Below are positions 8,932 to 17,821 of a DNA stretch of 64,000 nucleotides, piece after piece. Position 1 is the first letter of the stretch, and each line of letters starts with the position of its first letter. The notes beneath the pieces were generated by a model. The model saw only the letters and a program-made list of their open reading frames with translations, had not been told where the DNA came from and made no database searches. This stretch comes from an uncultured Muribaculaceae bacterium. Its GTDB lineage: Bacteria > Bacteroidota > Bacteroidia > Bacteroidales > Muribaculaceae. A program made the translations under genes and the position numbers. Where the stretch lies: positions 1 through 64,000 of the forward strand of contig CANDNO010000001.1 in assembly GCA_947386115.1 (NCBI GenBank), written 5' to 3'.

Positions 8932-10017
8932 TTAGTGGGTTGTGAGATATTCTCGTGTGCTCTCGAGGAGGACGCTGCCCATGATTTGCCAGATGTTGGG
9001 GTCGGGGCTGCGTTTCAGCTTTAAATTGGGGGCCTGCGGAGCTTCGGTGCGGTATTTTTCTATTGTTGCTGAGAGGGATGCCGGCGCCTTGACGTTGAAG
9101 TAGGCGGGGCTTAGGGTTATGGGCGTGATACCCGGTGTGCCGATGTTACCTTTAATACGACAAGCCGATGCCAAAATGTTGGACGGGATGTATAGGGGTG
9201 ATTCCGGGTCGAGCGAGTTGACTTTGACCCGGCCCGACGAATGGACATACAGCCCGTCGTGATCGTAGATACCCACATGAACTATGTTGCCCTTCGTAGC
9301 ACTTTTGAAGAATACAAGGTCACCTTTTTGGTACTCGTGATAATCGGAGCCGAGAATCAATCCGGTTCGTGCTTGCTGGCTGGCGTCGCGCAGCAGGATA
9401 ATGCCCTGGTTGAGGTAGCATATTTTGGCAAGGCCCGAGCAGTCCATGGCGACCGGTGTCGTTCCGCCCCACAGGTATGAAACGCCCATAAGGCGTCGCG
9501 CCATATTGATGACGGCATCGGTATCGGGGTCGGTAAGCCCCATCGAGCCGAGCGGGGATACTGATTTAGAGGCAAGACGCCCGGTGCGTCCATCGGGCAG
9601 TTTTACATCAATACTGTCCTGCACGCTGTAACCTGTTACTTCGAGCACCGACCCTGAGTGTATGTCGGAGACAGGAGTTCCTCGGCCATCGGTCGAAACG
9701 ATACGGCCGGTATACACGTCGGTAAACATTACGCGGGCCGACTCGCGCCAGCGGTGCATGCCAAGCGAATCGACAGGTTGTATCGACGTAGATATCATGT
9801 AGCCTTGGTAACCCTCGGGCGTTTCGACCAGCCACCAGCCGTTCTCGTTGTCGAGCAGTCGCAGCGGTGTTCCCATGACAGCTTGCGAGACGAGTTCGCT
9901 CGAATGTCCGGGCGTTGCGCGCATGCATCCGGTAGCAATCTTAACAAGGCCCTCGCCGGCATGAAGCGAGGTGACCGAGGACAGTAATGCGAATAACTGA
10001 ATAAACAGGCGTTTCAT
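8932..10017 (-). CDS. SH3 / NlpC-P60 cell-wall endopeptidase
   Basis: A 361-residue exported protein. After the signal peptide (MKRLFIQLFALLSSVTSLHA) come two bacterial SH3-like domains (about 25-85 and 95-165) and an NlpC/P60 peptidase domain with the nucleophile in MDCSGLAKICY and the histidine in IVHVGIYDHDG. This matches the Bacteroidota gamma-D-glutamyl-L-diamino acid endopeptidase (dipeptidyl-peptidase VI) type that trims peptidoglycan stem peptides during turnover. The ATG at 10017 was chosen because it begins the signal peptide; the open frame upstream runs into the glmM terminator. It lies downstream of that terminator and probably has its own promoter, which I could not find. Confidence 0.9.
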   Translation of the reverse strand: MKRLFIQLFALLSSVTSLHAGEGLVKIATGCMRATPGHSSELVSQAVMGTPLRLLDNENGWWLVETPEGYQGYMISTSIQPVDSLGMHRWRESARVMFTDVYTGRIVSTDGRGTPVSDIHSGSVLEVTGYSVQDSIDVKLPDGRTGRLASKSVSPLGSMGLTDPDTDAVINMARRLMGVSYLWGGTTPVAMDCSGLAKICYLNQGIILLRDASQQARTGLILGSDYHEYQKGDLVFFKSATKGNIVHVGIYDHDGLYVHSSGRVKVNSLDPESPLYIPSNILASACRIKGNIGTPGITPITLSPAYFNVKAPASLSATIEKYRTEAPQAPNLKLKRSPDPNIWQIMGSVLLESTREYLTTH

Positions 10018-10029
10018 TGGGTTAAAGAT

Positions 10030-10071
10030 GAAAAAAAGGACGCAGAGTAAATGTAAATTTACGCTGCGTCC
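10030..10071 (-). terminator. terminator of the nrnA-DUF4827-glmM operon
   Basis: Inverted repeat with arms 10038-10052 and 10057-10071 (GGACGCAG... / ...CTGCGTCC), one mismatch, followed on the minus strand by a run of seven T. A classic intrinsic terminator. Confidence 0.9.
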
Positions 10072-10095
10072 GTAGAAATTCAATATTGAGTCTTA

Positions 10096-11484
10096 TTACT
10101 TGACGAGCGTTGCTATGACCTCCTTGATTGACTGAGCGAGAGCATCGGCTTTCTCGGTAGTGGCAGCCTCGGAGTAGATGCGGATGATGGGCTCGGTGTT
10201 GCTCTTGCGCAGGTGAACCCAAGAGTCCTCGAAGTCGATTTTCACACCGTCGATGTCGGTGATCTGTTCGCCTGCAAATTTCTCTTTAACAGCTAAGAGG
10301 AGAGCGTCGACATCAATGTCGGGTGTAAGCTCGATTTTGTTCTTCGAGATAGAGTAGGCGGGATAGGTTTTCTTGAGCTCGGTTACCTTTTTGCCCGACT
10401 TGGCAAGCAGGGTGAGGAAAAGGGCTACGCCCACGAGTGCGTCGCGGCCATAGTGTGAGGCGGGGTAGATGACGCCGCCGTTACCCTCGCCGCCAATCAC
10501 GGCTCCGGTCTCTTTCATTTTGGTAACTACGTTGACCTCGCCTACAGCTGCGGCGTTGTATTCACAGCCATGGCTGCGTGTAACATCGCGAAGGGCGCGC
10601 GACGAGCTGAGGTTTGACACGGTCGAGCCGGGAGTGTGTGACAGCACATAGTCGGCAACTGCCACGAGGGTGTATTCCTCGACAAACATCTCGCCGTTTT
10701 CCATCACGATTGCAAGGCGGTCAACGTCGGGGTCAACGACGAAACCTACGTCGGCAATGCCTTTCTTCATGAGGTCAGATATCTGGGTGAGGTTCTCGGG
10801 GATGGGCTCGGGGGTGTGGGCAAATTTACCGTTGGCCTCACAGTTGAGCTCGATGACATTCTTAACGCCCAGCGCACGGAGCAATTGAGGTATTACGATG
10901 CCGCCCACCGAGTTAACGGCGTCAACTGCTACGGTGAAATTGACTTTGGCGATAGCGTCGGTGTCGACAAGGTCGAGAGCCAGCACGCTGTCGATATGTT
11001 TCTTATTGTAGGTCTCGTTGAGGAATTCGTGACCAAGTTCTGTTACCTGAGCGAAGTCGAAGTTGTCGTCGGCAGCTATGGCGAGCACTTCCTTACCCTC
11101 GGCGTCGTTGAGGAACTCGCCGTTGTGGTTAAGGAGTTTGAGCGCGTTCCACTGCATGGGGTTGTGAGAGGCGGTGAGGATGATGCCGCCACAGGCGCCT
11201 TCCATCGTCACGGCAATCTCGGTCGTGGGGGTAGAGGCCAGGCCTATGTTCACCACGTCATATCCCATGGCTGTAAGAGTGCCGGCTACGAGGTTGTAAA
11301 CCATGTGGCCCGACAGGCGTGCGTCGCGTCCCACTACGATGGTGTTGCTCTTGAGGGGGCATGTGCGACGTATGAATGTAGCATAAGCTGCTGTAAATTT
11401 TACGATGTCAACAGGGCTGAGTCCGTCGCCCGGGCGGCCGCCGATAGTGCCGCGAATACCTGAAATTGATTTGATGAGTGACAT
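10096..11484 (-). CDS. glmM: phosphoglucosamine mutase
   Basis: A 462-residue alpha-D-phosphohexomutase converting glucosamine-6-phosphate to glucosamine-1-phosphate for UDP-GlcNAc synthesis. The active-site serine loop TASHNP is at 104-109 (Ser106), the metal-binding loop DPDVDR at 251-256, and the sugar-binding loop GGEGNGG near residue 336. Glucosamine rather than mannose specificity is inferred from overall resemblance to Bacteroidota GlmM; a phosphoglucomutase/phosphomannomutase role cannot be fully excluded. It is the last gene of a run with nrnA and a DUF4827 lipoprotein, closed by a strong terminator. Confidence 0.9.
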   Translation of the reverse strand: MSLIKSISGIRGTIGGRPGDGLSPVDIVKFTAAYATFIRRTCPLKSNTIVVGRDARLSGHMVYNLVAGTLTAMGYDVVNIGLASTPTTEIAVTMEGACGGIILTASHNPMQWNALKLLNHNGEFLNDAEGKEVLAIAADDNFDFAQVTELGHEFLNETYNKKHIDSVLALDLVDTDAIAKVNFTVAVDAVNSVGGIVIPQLLRALGVKNVIELNCEANGKFAHTPEPIPENLTQISDLMKKGIADVGFVVDPDVDRLAIVMENGEMFVEEYTLVAVADYVLSHTPGSTVSNLSSSRALRDVTRSHGCEYNAAAVGEVNVVTKMKETGAVIGGEGNGGVIYPASHYGRDALVGVALFLTLLAKSGKKVTELKKTYPAYSISKNKIELTPDIDVDALLLAVKEKFAGEQITDIDGVKIDFEDSWVHLRKSNTEPIIRIYSEAATTEKADALAQSIKEVIATLVK

Positions 11485-11534
11485 GATCTATGTGTGAATT
11501 TGGAATGTGTTGTTGTAGTATTTATTGGGCTGTA

Positions 11535-12119
11535 TTAATTGCTCAAAGGCTTGAAATAGCGCAGGTTGTAGAGGTAAGGGCTCACGGTTGAAATCTCGCT
11601 CGTAAGTCCATACTGTGATTTTACGATGAGGTTGACTTCACAGTCGATACCAAGATAATTAAGAGGCATCTGGATGCCCGAGCCCCATTGGGTCGACGAT
11701 GACAACGTTGTGTTGTTGAAACGGAACGATGTAGGCACATTGTTCATGTCGAGCGCGTTGCCCTCGCCAATCAGCTCGCCGTAGTTATAGTAATACAGCA
11801 GGTTGTAGCGGGTGAAACGGAAGAAAATGAGCTGGTCGTCGGTGGCCATGTTGTTTTCACGGTCGCCGGTGCGAAGTACCTGCATGAACACGTTGCCTTC
11901 CTCGTCGAGGCGATAATAGGGTGCATCTTCGCCCACAAGGAAGTTGTTGTCCTCGGGAATCTCATTCTCGACTTTGTAGTCGCTGAGGTATAGGTTTATT
12001 GCTTTGTTTTCATCGACGAGGCGCTCGGCGTAGCTCTTGGTGTCGCTACACGATGAAAGTGATAATACAGCTATGGCCGAGATGATTACTGTCTTGCCGA
12101 TGTGCTTGAATATATTCAT
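11535..12119 (-). CDS. DUF4827-type lipoprotein
   Basis: A 194-residue lipoprotein with lipobox LSLSSC (about Cys24). The mature protein includes YLSDYKVENEIPEDNNF, FRFTRYNLLYYYNYGEL and a C-terminal SPYLYNLRYFKP, features I associate with the Bacteroidales DUF4827 family, some of which have an FKBP-like fold. No FKBP catalytic residues can be confirmed by eye. It sits between nrnA (32 bases) and glmM (50 bases) in one operon. Function unknown; probably outer- or inner-membrane anchored. Confidence 0.8.
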   Translation of the reverse strand: MNIFKHIGKTVIISAIAVLSLSSCSDTKSYAERLVDENKAINLYLSDYKVENEIPEDNNFLVGEDAPYYRLDEEGNVFMQVLRTGDRENNMATDDQLIFFRFTRYNLLYYYNYGELIGEGNALDMNNVPTSFRFNNTTLSSSTQWGSGIQMPLNYLGIDCEVNLIVKSQYGLTSEISTVSPYLYNLRYFKPLSN

Positions 12120-12151
12120 TGTGTGTATGATTGATTACTAATTGTATGTTG

Positions 12152-13186
12152 TTATTTCTTGTTGGGCAACAGGGCATCGTTGGCTTCGAGGGTCGATTCG
12201 AAAAGTGCGATGCACTCGTCCATTGTGCCGTAGAACTCTCCGCCGGCGGCGTTGCGATGGCCTCCGCCATTGAAGTGCTGCTCGCAGAGTTTGTTGACCG
12301 GGAAATTTCCTTTCGAGCGGCACGATACTTTGATATAGTCGGTTTCTTCTCTCAGGAAAATCGAGTAGACAACGTCGGGCAACTGCAGCGGTACGTTTAC
12401 AAGACTCTCTGTATCACCTTTTTTATAATCAAAACGGTTGAGCTCATCGCGAGTGAGGGTGATAAGCGCCGCTTTATGGTCGGGGTAAATCGTCATCTTC
12501 TCGCTTACCGCATAGCCGTTTATGCGCAGCCGTGACAGTGTCGAGGTGTTGATGATGTGGGTATAGAGCTTGTCTTTGTCGATGCCGCTTTCTACCAGTC
12601 GTGCGATGATGCGGTAAAGGTCGGCATTGTTGGAGTTGTATGAGAAGTTGCCTGTGTCGGTCATCATGCCTGCATAGATGCAGGATCCTATCTTTTTGTC
12701 GATAAGCGGTACGAGACCGAGCGCGCAGAACACCTTGAACAATAATACCGATGTCGATGATTCCTCGGGGTGGGAAATGATGAGGTTGGGGAACTTCTCG
12801 GGGCCCAGGTGGTGGTCGATCATCACTTTGATGGCCTTGGAGTCGAGAATATATTTCCCAACCTGGTCAACACGTTTTATTGAATTGTAGTCGAGACAGA
12901 AAATGAGATCGGCCTCGCTTATGATCTGTTTGGCAAATTCTTCGTAACGGGTATATACGACAATGTCGCGGGCGCCCGGCAGGTAATAGAGGTTCTGGGC
13001 AAACATGTCTGGGGTAACGACATGAACTTCCTTGCCAAGATCCGTGAGCATGTGGCAAAGTGCCAGTGATGAGCCTATTGCATCGCCGTCGGGTGCTATG
13101 TGACAGGTTATGACGACGCGATTGCAACCGGCTATCAGCCGACTCAATTCCTTGATTTTGTTGCGATCGAGTATCTGTGCTATCAT
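12152..13186 (-). CDS. nrnA: DHH/DHHA1 phosphoesterase, NrnA-like
   Basis: A 344-residue cytoplasmic phosphoesterase expected to degrade nanoRNAs and pAp (3'-phosphoadenosine 5'-phosphate). Motifs: HIAPDGDAIGSS near residue 30, FCLDYNS, the DHH motif in MIDHHLGP, TDTGNFSY, and the DHHA1 loop FNGGGHRNAAGG near the C-terminus, which binds the substrate. I chose the ATG at 13186 because the sequence conserved in the family begins right after it and the upstream extension overlaps the promoter. First gene of the nrnA-DUF4827-glmM operon. Confidence 0.9.
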   Translation of the reverse strand: MIAQILDRNKIKELSRLIAGCNRVVITCHIAPDGDAIGSSLALCHMLTDLGKEVHVVTPDMFAQNLYYLPGARDIVVYTRYEEFAKQIISEADLIFCLDYNSIKRVDQVGKYILDSKAIKVMIDHHLGPEKFPNLIISHPEESSTSVLLFKVFCALGLVPLIDKKIGSCIYAGMMTDTGNFSYNSNNADLYRIIARLVESGIDKDKLYTHIINTSTLSRLRINGYAVSEKMTIYPDHKAALITLTRDELNRFDYKKGDTESLVNVPLQLPDVVYSIFLREETDYIKVSCRSKGNFPVNKLCEQHFNGGGHRNAAGGEFYGTMDECIALFESTLEANDALLPNKK

Positions 13187-13206
13187 TTTTATCAGCAATT
13201 TGGAAA

Positions 13207-13238
13207 CAAAGATACTACAAAGCGGCGTGTTTTTCAAC
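13207..13238 (-). promoter_or_regulatory. promoter of the nrnA-glmM operon
   Basis: GTTG (13238-13235), 20-base spacer, TATCTTTG (13214-13207) on the minus strand; the -7 box is a full match and the -33 box has one change. Confidence 0.7.
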
Positions 13239-13282
13239 ATATTTGTAGTATTTGCCCTTCACATTTAATTTAATTTAGCATG

Positions 13283-13308
13283 AAAAACGGGTGCAGTGAT
13301 GCACCCGT
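13283..13308 (-). terminator. terminator of the amylase gene
   Basis: Perfect 9-bp stem ACGGGTGCA / TGCACCCGT (13287-13295 and 13300-13308) with a 4-base loop, followed by a T run on the minus strand. Confidence 0.85.
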
Positions 13309-13337
13309 CGGTATGGATTTATATGTCTGTGTCAGAA

Positions 13338-16094
13338 TTAGCGCACGATTACTTTTGCTACCACATCGTCGGCTTTCACGATATAGAGGCCGGGTGAAAC
13401 GGTGAGCGTGTTGTATGTGCGGCCAGATAGGTCGGTAATAGTGAGTGTGTTATACTCGCCTTCGATGATGATTCGGCCCTGTCCGCCAAGGATGTTGACT
13501 TTTTCGACCGTGTCGTCTACCACCGAGTCGATGCCGCTCTCGACATTCTTGCTCACGAACACAGCGTAGCAGTTGGGGGGTAGGGTGACGTTTACCTGCG
13601 ACCCCGAGCCGGCTGTCAGGACGGGTGTCGTTCCGGTAGCGTTGTGGCTCGCGAGAACGTTGTTTGATGCGTTGATGATTGACGCGTTGGCTGTTACGGT
13701 CATAGTCGCGGTGTTTGCAACGCCGGGATTGATGAAAACAAGAATCTCTTTCTTGCCGTCGGTTAGCTGCATGGAACGCCCGTAAGTAAGGCCGTCCTGG
13801 AAGTTAAGCGTGTTGAATGTGGCATCGGCCGTGAACAGCTCGGGGTTGTCGCGGCGTAGCCATATTAGCTCCGAGTAGTTGTCATATAGCGCTTTGCGCT
13901 CGGGGATGTCGAGATAGTTCCAGCATACGTTTTTGGCGTCGGTAATATTGCTGTTGTCGGCGTTCTTAGTGTTTTCGTCGGCACAAAGTTCGGCAAACTG
14001 CCATATCATCTTCGGGCCGGGCGTCATGATGAGTTGGGCGGCCATCGAGCCTTGACGTTTGCAGCGGGTAGCGAGCGAGCGCTTGAGGCTTGACGAGCCT
14101 GAGCCCTGGGTTGAGAGCGATTGGAGATAGCCTACGCGCTGCTCGTCATGGCTCTCGGCGTATGCTACGGTTGAGCCCCATGTGCGGCCGGCATCGGCTG
14201 TCGACAGGTAAGATGCAAGATTGTCTTTCGAGCCAACGGCTGTTGCAAAGTTGGCCGAGATTGTATTTTTGTTGGCCCAGTTGAGCTGCCCGTCGGCTGC
14301 CATAGCGTTTTCTTCTTCGGTGCCCGCGAGGTTCTCGTTGATGTGGATTCCCTTTGGATTGACAGCTTTGATGGCTGCGTGAAGCGCCTTCATGTTGTCG
14401 ACGCGCGACTGGTTGTATTTCTCTGTGTCGCCGCCGTAGCTGTTGCTGTCGCCAAGTCCTTTGACGAGGTCAAATCTGAATCCGTCGACTTTGTAGGCGG
14501 TCATCCAGTAGGTGATGGCATCAACCCACTGCTGGCGCACGAGTACGTTCTCCTGCTTCCAGTCGTTCAGTACGCTGTAGGCATGGGGTGCTGTGGCGTT
14601 ATAGAAAGGGTTGGACGACGCGGGATACATCTGGTACCATGGGTGGAGACCGTCGCTCTGATTGAACACGATATCGAGAATCACTGCAATACCCTCCATG
14701 TGGCAGCGGTCAATGAACTCCTTGTAATCGTCGGGCGATCCGTAGGCTTTGTCGGGTGCCATATAGAAGTTGGTGTTGTAGCCCCATGAGTTGTTGCCGT
14801 TGAATTCCATTATCGGCATAAGCTCAACGGCGTTTACGCCAAGTGATTTCAGATAGGGTATCTTGTCGATGGCTGCGCGCACGGTGCCGTCGTCGGTCTT
14901 ATCTGTGCCGGTGAAGTCACGTAAAAGCATCTCGTAGATAATGAGATCATGGTGCTCGGGAATATCAAAATTGTCGACATTCCAGTCGTAGTCATCAAGA
15001 TTTCCCTGATACACGGCCATCATGGTGTCGTCGGTCACGTCGTAGGGGTAGGCCGGGCGCTCGGGATATACGTTGGCTCTGAGCCATTTGTCACTGTAGC
15101 AGTCGAGTATGAGATGGGCGTATGGGTCGGCTACCTTTATGTTGCCGTCGATAAGATAGTAGTATGGATATGGGGTTGAGTTGTCAAGACCCTTGATGGT
15201 GATCCAGAAGTAGCGCTGCCCGTTATAGTCCTGATATGACATTACGCGGTCGTTGAGCATGCGGTATTCGTCCCACGAGCCTACGATCATAGCCGACGAT
15301 TTTCCGGGTGCTGCCAGGCAGAATGTCACGCTGCCGTCGTTGTTCTTCACTGCGCTCATTTTGGGAATGCCGCCCGGATAGGTCGCTGCGGGCGATGCGA
15401 GCGGATAGCTTACCTCGAGAGTCTTCTCGATGATTTCGGTTCCGGCTTTTGCCCGGCCGGTTATGGTCCATGAGCCACCGGCTGTATTAAATTGGTATTC
15501 GCCTGATACTGTGGTTGCATTGGTTGCTTTCGCAATGCCGGTGCCGTTGACGCTTATCTCGATATCAGCCTTTTGGGTGGTATTCATGGTGAATGTCATC
15601 GTTGTGGGCTCGGTGATTACGAGGCTTGATGCGTCAGATGTAAGAGAAGCCTGGAATCCGCCCTCTACAACATCGATGAAGTAGTCTTTTGTCTGAGAGT
15701 TGGCCGAGCTGTTGCGCGCAAGGATACATATCTTGGTTACCGTTTCCGATGGATCGGTGATGCCGAAATAAGAACGAATGTCACCAATCGACAGCGTGTA
15801 GGTATTGGCGGCAGTCTGCTTCATCTCGGTCGCTGGCGAGTTGACTCCCCATTCGGTTTTTACGTACGCCCATGTGTTGGGTGAGAGATTGGTGTACACT
15901 CCTATGTGGGCGTAGAGCGATGTGCCTGTTGGCAAGCCTTTAAGGGCTGCGACATTACTGCGGTCGGCATGGAACGTTATTGTCACGTCCCTGCTTTCCT
16001 GCTGTAGTGGCGAAGGCGAAGTGGTGAAAACCTGGGCGGTAAGGCCCAGAGCGGTAAATACCGCTATAACAAATGTGAGTAAAAGTTTATTCAT
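13338..16094 (-). CDS. secreted GH13 alpha-amylase family enzyme with T9SS tail
   Basis: A 918-residue exported glycoside hydrolase. Signal peptide (1-20), two beta-sandwich regions (about 25-230), a CBM48/early-set-like domain (240-345), the GH13 barrel (about 380-780), and a C-terminal domain ending in a T9SS type A-like tail (ITDLSGR near the end, final VAKVIVR). Catalytic residues are present: nucleophile D542 in GFRFD, acid/base E587 in HINENLAG and D650 in ESHDEQR. Conserved region I reads DIVFNQ (474-479), with Gln in place of the usual His. It should act on alpha-glucans outside the cell, released or surface-attached by the T9SS. Single-gene unit with its own terminator. Confidence 0.9.
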   Translation of the reverse strand: MNKLLLTFVIAVFTALGLTAQVFTTSPSPLQQESRDVTITFHADRSNVAALKGLPTGTSLYAHIGVYTNLSPNTWAYVKTEWGVNSPATEMKQTAANTYTLSIGDIRSYFGITDPSETVTKICILARNSSANSQTKDYFIDVVEGGFQASLTSDASSLVITEPTTMTFTMNTTQKADIEISVNGTGIAKATNATTVSGEYQFNTAGGSWTITGRAKAGTEIIEKTLEVSYPLASPAATYPGGIPKMSAVKNNDGSVTFCLAAPGKSSAMIVGSWDEYRMLNDRVMSYQDYNGQRYFWITIKGLDNSTPYPYYYLIDGNIKVADPYAHLILDCYSDKWLRANVYPERPAYPYDVTDDTMMAVYQGNLDDYDWNVDNFDIPEHHDLIIYEMLLRDFTGTDKTDDGTVRAAIDKIPYLKSLGVNAVELMPIMEFNGNNSWGYNTNFYMAPDKAYGSPDDYKEFIDRCHMEGIAVILDIVFNQSDGLHPWYQMYPASSNPFYNATAPHAYSVLNDWKQENVLVRQQWVDAITYWMTAYKVDGFRFDLVKGLGDSNSYGGDTEKYNQSRVDNMKALHAAIKAVNPKGIHINENLAGTEEENAMAADGQLNWANKNTISANFATAVGSKDNLASYLSTADAGRTWGSTVAYAESHDEQRVGYLQSLSTQGSGSSSLKRSLATRCKRQGSMAAQLIMTPGPKMIWQFAELCADENTKNADNSNITDAKNVCWNYLDIPERKALYDNYSELIWLRRDNPELFTADATFNTLNFQDGLTYGRSMQLTDGKKEILVFINPGVANTATMTVTANASIINASNNVLASHNATGTTPVLTAGSGSQVNVTLPPNCYAVFVSKNVESGIDSVVDDTVEKVNILGGQGRIIIEGEYNTLTITDLSGRTYNTLTVSPGLYIVKADDVVAKVIVR

Positions 16095-16119
16095 GAATAG
16101 GTTGGTTTGTTATCGGTTG

Positions 16120-16127
16120 CAAAAATA
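16120..16127 (-). promoter_or_regulatory. possible -7 element for the amylase gene
   Basis: TATTTTTG on the minus strand fits TAnnTTTG and lies 26 bases before the ATG, but no convincing -33 box is found at the proper distance. A second candidate, TAAATTTG, is at 16189-16182, also without a -33 box. Confidence 0.3.
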
Positions 16128-16213
16128 ACGAGAAATATGATACTAACATTATATGGCAATCGATTATTTATGAATAATTATCAAATTTATAGGTTGGCAG
16201 CTATGTACATGCA

Positions 16214-16286
16214 GAAAGTCACCGCAAAGAGCCTGTTGTGGCATCTTGGCGGCGACAGTCTATATCGGCTTATTTAAGTGACTTTC
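16214..16286. other. structured intergenic element with a 9-bp closing stem
   Basis: GAAAGTCAC (16214-16222) and GTGACTTTC (16278-16286) are exact reverse complements enclosing 55 bases that contain further short pairings. It lies between the amylase promoter region and the end of rpmH. On the minus strand it would fall in the 3' untranslated region of rpmH. No T run follows, so it is not an ordinary terminator. Function unknown. Confidence 0.35.
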
Positions 16287-16323
16287 AAAGAGTAATGAAA
16301 AGGCACTTGCAAGCTTAAGCTAA

Positions 16324-16479
16324 TTACTTGCTTGCGATAGAGTCAGAAACGGTGAGGCGAGCGCGACCCTTTGCACGACGACGAGCGAGAACCTTGCGGC
16401 CATCGGGGGTTGACATTCTTTCGCGGAAACCATGCTTGTTAACTCTTTTTCTGTTAGAGGGTTGGAATGTTCTTTTCAT
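16324..16479 (-). CDS. rpmH: 50S ribosomal protein L34
   Basis: A 51-residue, very basic protein beginning [18 protein letters not shown] and continuing with [18 protein letters not shown], which is the unmistakable L34 sequence. It is part of the large ribosomal subunit. The C-terminal extension [10 protein letters not shown] is typical of Bacteroidota L34. Unlike in many other phyla it is not next to rnpA or dnaA; dnaA lies 20 kb away in this window. A full-consensus promoter precedes it. Confidence 0.97.
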   Translation of the reverse strand: MKRTFQPSNRKRVNKHGFRERMSTPDGRKVLARRRAKGRARLTVSDSIASK

Positions 16480-16522
16480 TGCCTTATATGTTTACTTGTT
16501 ATTATTTCGCAGTTTCGGAGTG

Positions 16523-16554
16523 CAAATTTAAGAAACTTTTTTCGATATTTCAAA
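16523..16554 (-). promoter_or_regulatory. promoter of rpmH
   Basis: TTTG (16554-16551), 20-base spacer, TAAATTTG (16530-16523) on the minus strand: exact match to the Bacteroidota consensus, about 43 bases before the start codon. Confidence 0.85.
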
Positions 16555-16692
16555 CAATCCCCCTCATAATTTGCCCACCATCCCCAAAAAACTCTATTAA
16601 TTATGTAAATTAGCAAAGTGCTTTGCAGTTTTTTACAGAAGCAGATCAGTAGTCGGCCTTTGTGAATAATGTTATGTATCATTTTTATAGCT

Positions 16693-16724
16693 GTTGCCTA
16701 ATCAGATGGAATTGATTATATTTG
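16693..16724 (+). promoter_or_regulatory. promoter of the KilA-N gene
   Basis: GTTG (16693-16696), 20-base spacer, TATATTTG (16717-16724). The -7 box is a full match; one change in the -33 box. The start codon lies 55 bases downstream. Confidence 0.65.
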
Positions 16725-16779
16725 CATATAACTATAGACCAAACAATACACCTTTTTCGATACAATTAGAATTTATGAC

Positions 16780-17583
16780 ATGGCGAAGCTGATAGTAAAA
16801 GATACAGAGGTCAATATACTCAAAGTCAACGGCGAGGACTATATTTGCCTTACGGATATGTTACGGGCTAAAGATGGAGATTTCTTCATAACAGATTGGC
16901 TACGTAATCGTAATACCTTGGAATTTATTGGAATATGGGAAAAGGTCTATAACACTAATTTTAATTATGGCGAATTCGCCATAATTAGAAATCAGTCGGG
17001 ACTTAACAGTTTCAAGATAAGTGTAAAAGAATTCGTGGCTCGAACAAATGCCATATCCGTTCAGGCTAAAGCAGGACGCTACGGAGGCACATATGCACAT
17101 AAAGACATTGCATTTGAATTTGCAATGTGGATAAGCCCCGAATTCAAAGTTTATATAGTTAAAGAGTTTCAGCGTCTCAAGGAAGAAGAACAGAAACAGC
17201 TTGGTTGGTCGGCAAAACGTGAATTGTCAAAGATAAACTACCGGATTCACACCGATGCTATCAAGCACAATCTCATACCCGCCGAGGTAACAAATGTTCA
17301 AGCAAGTATCATCTATGCCAATGAAGCAGATGTTTTGAATGTAGCGATGTTTGGTATGACGGCAAAACAATGGCGCGATGCCAATCCCGGGCTCAAAGGT
17401 AATATCCGTGATTACATATCTATCAATGAGTTGATTTGTTTGTCCAATATGGAAAATCTAAATGCGGTGTTTATTGAGCAAGGAATGCCACAACGGGAAC
17501 GTCTTATTAAACTTAATAAGATAGCTATTCACCAGATGAGCGTGCTTGAAAGTGATGATAACGATAGAAAGCTGTTAAAATGA
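16780..17583 (+). CDS. KilA-N domain protein
   Basis: A 267-residue protein with a KilA-N DNA-binding domain over about residues 1-130 (GEDYICLTDMLRAKDGDFF, then AGRYGGTYAHKDIAFEFAMW) and a C-terminal domain with EADVLNVAMFGMTAKQWRD and NIRDYISINELICLSNMENL. KilA-N proteins come from phages and other large DNA viruses, but this stand-alone form is widespread in Bacteroidota chromosomes. It is less GC-rich than its neighbours, suggesting acquisition. No other phage gene is adjacent. Codons for NYGEFAII contain a 26-bp perfect palindrome. Role unknown; a DNA-binding regulator or a host-defence/phage-remnant protein are the alternatives. Confidence 0.85.
   Translation: MAKLIVKDTEVNILKVNGEDYICLTDMLRAKDGDFFITDWLRNRNTLEFIGIWEKVYNTNFNYGEFAIIRNQSGLNSFKISVKEFVARTNAISVQAKAGRYGGTYAHKDIAFEFAMWISPEFKVYIVKEFQRLKEEEQKQLGWSAKRELSKINYRIHTDAIKHNLIPAEVTNVQASIIYANEADVLNVAMFGMTAKQWRDANPGLKGNIRDYISINELICLSNMENLNAVFIEQGMPQRERLIKLNKIAIHQMSVLESDDNDRKLLK
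16962..16987. repeat. 26-bp perfect palindrome inside the KilA-N gene
   Basis: TAATTATGGCGAA followed by its exact reverse complement TTCGCCATAATTA, no loop, centred on an EcoRI-like GAATTC. It lies in the coding region, in the part encoding NYGEFAII between two conserved blocks. A loopless palindrome of this length suits binding of a dimeric protein better than RNA hairpin formation. Confidence 0.8.
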
Positions 17584-17763
17584 CATTGGGGCTGTTTTGT
17601 CCTTTTTATTATATTATTACAGATACTAAATTAGCCGCCACTTTCGGGTGCTATTATACATCGAGAATTGAAACTCCCGAATCGTTTTTAATCTTTTAAC
17701 AACCAAATAGGCTTGTAATACAAGTCAAGAGAATTGTGTTATTTGTTGGAATGTGAGATGTTA

Positions 17764-17797
17764 TAAAAAAGCAAATCGGAGAGGGACTCCGATTTGC
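17764..17797 (-). terminator. terminator of the fumarase gene
   Basis: Perfect 11-bp stem GCAAATCGGAG / CTCCGATTTGC (17771-17781, 17787-17797) followed by a T run on the minus strand. The rest of the 238-base gap between the KilA-N gene and fumarase shows nothing else I can name. Confidence 0.9.
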
Positions 17798-17821
17798 TCG
17801 ATATAGTTTGTTGGATGAATT

